Below are positions 7,201 through 7,509 of a stretch of DNA of 7,509 nt, in pieces (the stretch's first letter is position 1; each line of letters opens with the position of its first letter). Where the stretch lies: contig JAGHRU010000179.1 in NCBI GenBank assembly GCA_018066225.1, forward strand, positions 1 through 7,509, read 5' to 3'. The notes under the pieces were generated by a model. It searched no databases and had not been told where the DNA came from. It saw only the letters and a list, made by a program, of their open reading frames with translations. The position numbers and the translations under genes were made by a program. This DNA is from Candidatus Equimonas enterica (GTDB lineage Bacteria > Bacteroidota > Bacteroidia > Bacteroidales > Bacteroidaceae).

Positions 7201-7509
7201 AATACCGAGATTCGTAATACTATCATCACAGGTGCTATGTCTGGCTCTTATGAGACCAAAACAATTGGCGAAGGCTACTTCAAGGTCAATAGCACGGGTG
7301 ATAAGTTTACGAAAACGACTGCAAGCTCTAATGTCTATCCGTTCCGTTCTTATCTCGACCTGACGGGTGAAATCTTGGGTGGGGCACCAGATGTATCGTC
7401 TCTGAGCATCGTCATCGACGATCAAAACACGACAACGGGCATCAACGCTGCGACCAGCCAAGACATACAGTCCGTTTACGGCCTCAATGGCGTGAAGCGC
7501 AATGCTCTC
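4246..7509 (+). CDS. Giant beta-helix adhesin-like protein, C-terminal part, runs off the right edge
   Basis: The frame is open for 1,088 codons with no stop up to the window end. It has no signal peptide or start region of its own, so it is the continuation of the gene begun at 1883. Counting from 4246, the module head VAKIDTTEY is at residue 9. A beta-helix stretch follows at about 130-310 with NGG/TGG/SGG turns (LTINGGE, LNVTGGTLKG, MTITGGTYKG). The tail EATKDEYPYTVG is at 345-356. A Glu/Gln-rich segment spans about 361-435, and a non-helix domain spans about 435-565. A fifth, divergent head VAQIGEAKFETLAEAI lies at 569, with a third beta-helix to about 810. From about 920 the region resembles C-terminal parts of Prevotella-type surface proteins: VCVPFDV (926), GQGFLMQ (967), VYPFRSYLDL (1030). 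It ends with SVYGLNGVKRNAL, the beginning of a short terminal motif seen in Bacteroidales secreted proteins, so probably only about 20 residues are missing. Without the upstream half it would not be exported. Confidence 0.85.
4270..4514 (+). repeat. 245-bp direct repeat, copy B
   Basis: This is the second copy of bases 3356-3600 with four substitutions, three of which fall in Phe/Ile, Asp/Asn and Lys/Asn changes. It starts 24 bp after the frameshift, at the head of the next module. Identity stops abruptly at 4514/3600, after which the modules share only protein-level similarity (AVRxFCNSTT in both). This indicates recent duplication or gene conversion of the head segment. Confidence 0.97.

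Overview
The window looks like a chromosomal segment of a Bacteroidales bacterium, most likely Prevotellaceae (Prevotella or Alloprevotella). The evidence is a textbook Bacteroidetes promoter (TTTG, 20 nt, TAACTTTG) in front of a tRNA, A-rich rather than Shine-Dalgarno start regions, and a very long secreted protein built from the 'VAKIGxTEYxxLxxA' beta-helix modules typical of gut and oral Bacteroidales surface proteins. The genus is inference.

Region 1-314: a 110-bp tandem repeat (two full units, entered mid-unit at the left edge) runs into a complete tRNA-Gly(GCC). Each unit carries the 5' half of that tRNA, cut off right after the anticodon. The intact tRNA has C instead of the near-universal U at position 33, while the half copies keep U33. 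A simple terminator follows.

Region 315-1312: a 247-residue protein of unknown function with an acidic C-terminal tail, then a tRNA-Arg(UCU) with its own promoter and a perfect 19-bp bidirectional terminator.

Region 1313-1882: about 570 bp with no convincing gene. The first half is plain intergenic DNA with one short imperfect repeat. The second half holds a -7 promoter box preceded by a run of nine G at about the -33 position, then a leader of about 245 nt with a chain of hairpins, some mutually exclusive.

Region 1883-7509: one giant secreted, adhesin-like gene. It starts with a signal peptide and carries five copies of the 'VAKIG' module head, several stretches of parallel beta-helix type (T/N-[IV]-x-G-G-[TK]-F repeats), a Glu/Gln-rich middle segment and a C-terminal region of Bacteroidales surface-protein type. 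The gene runs off the right edge probably only some 20 codons before its end. It is broken by a one-base frameshift at about 4244: the first 787 codons end in TGA, while the next 1,088 codons stay open in the -1 frame. Two 245-bp direct repeats (four mismatches) flank the lesion 914 bp apart. Recombination between them would delete the frameshift and rejoin the two halves in frame.
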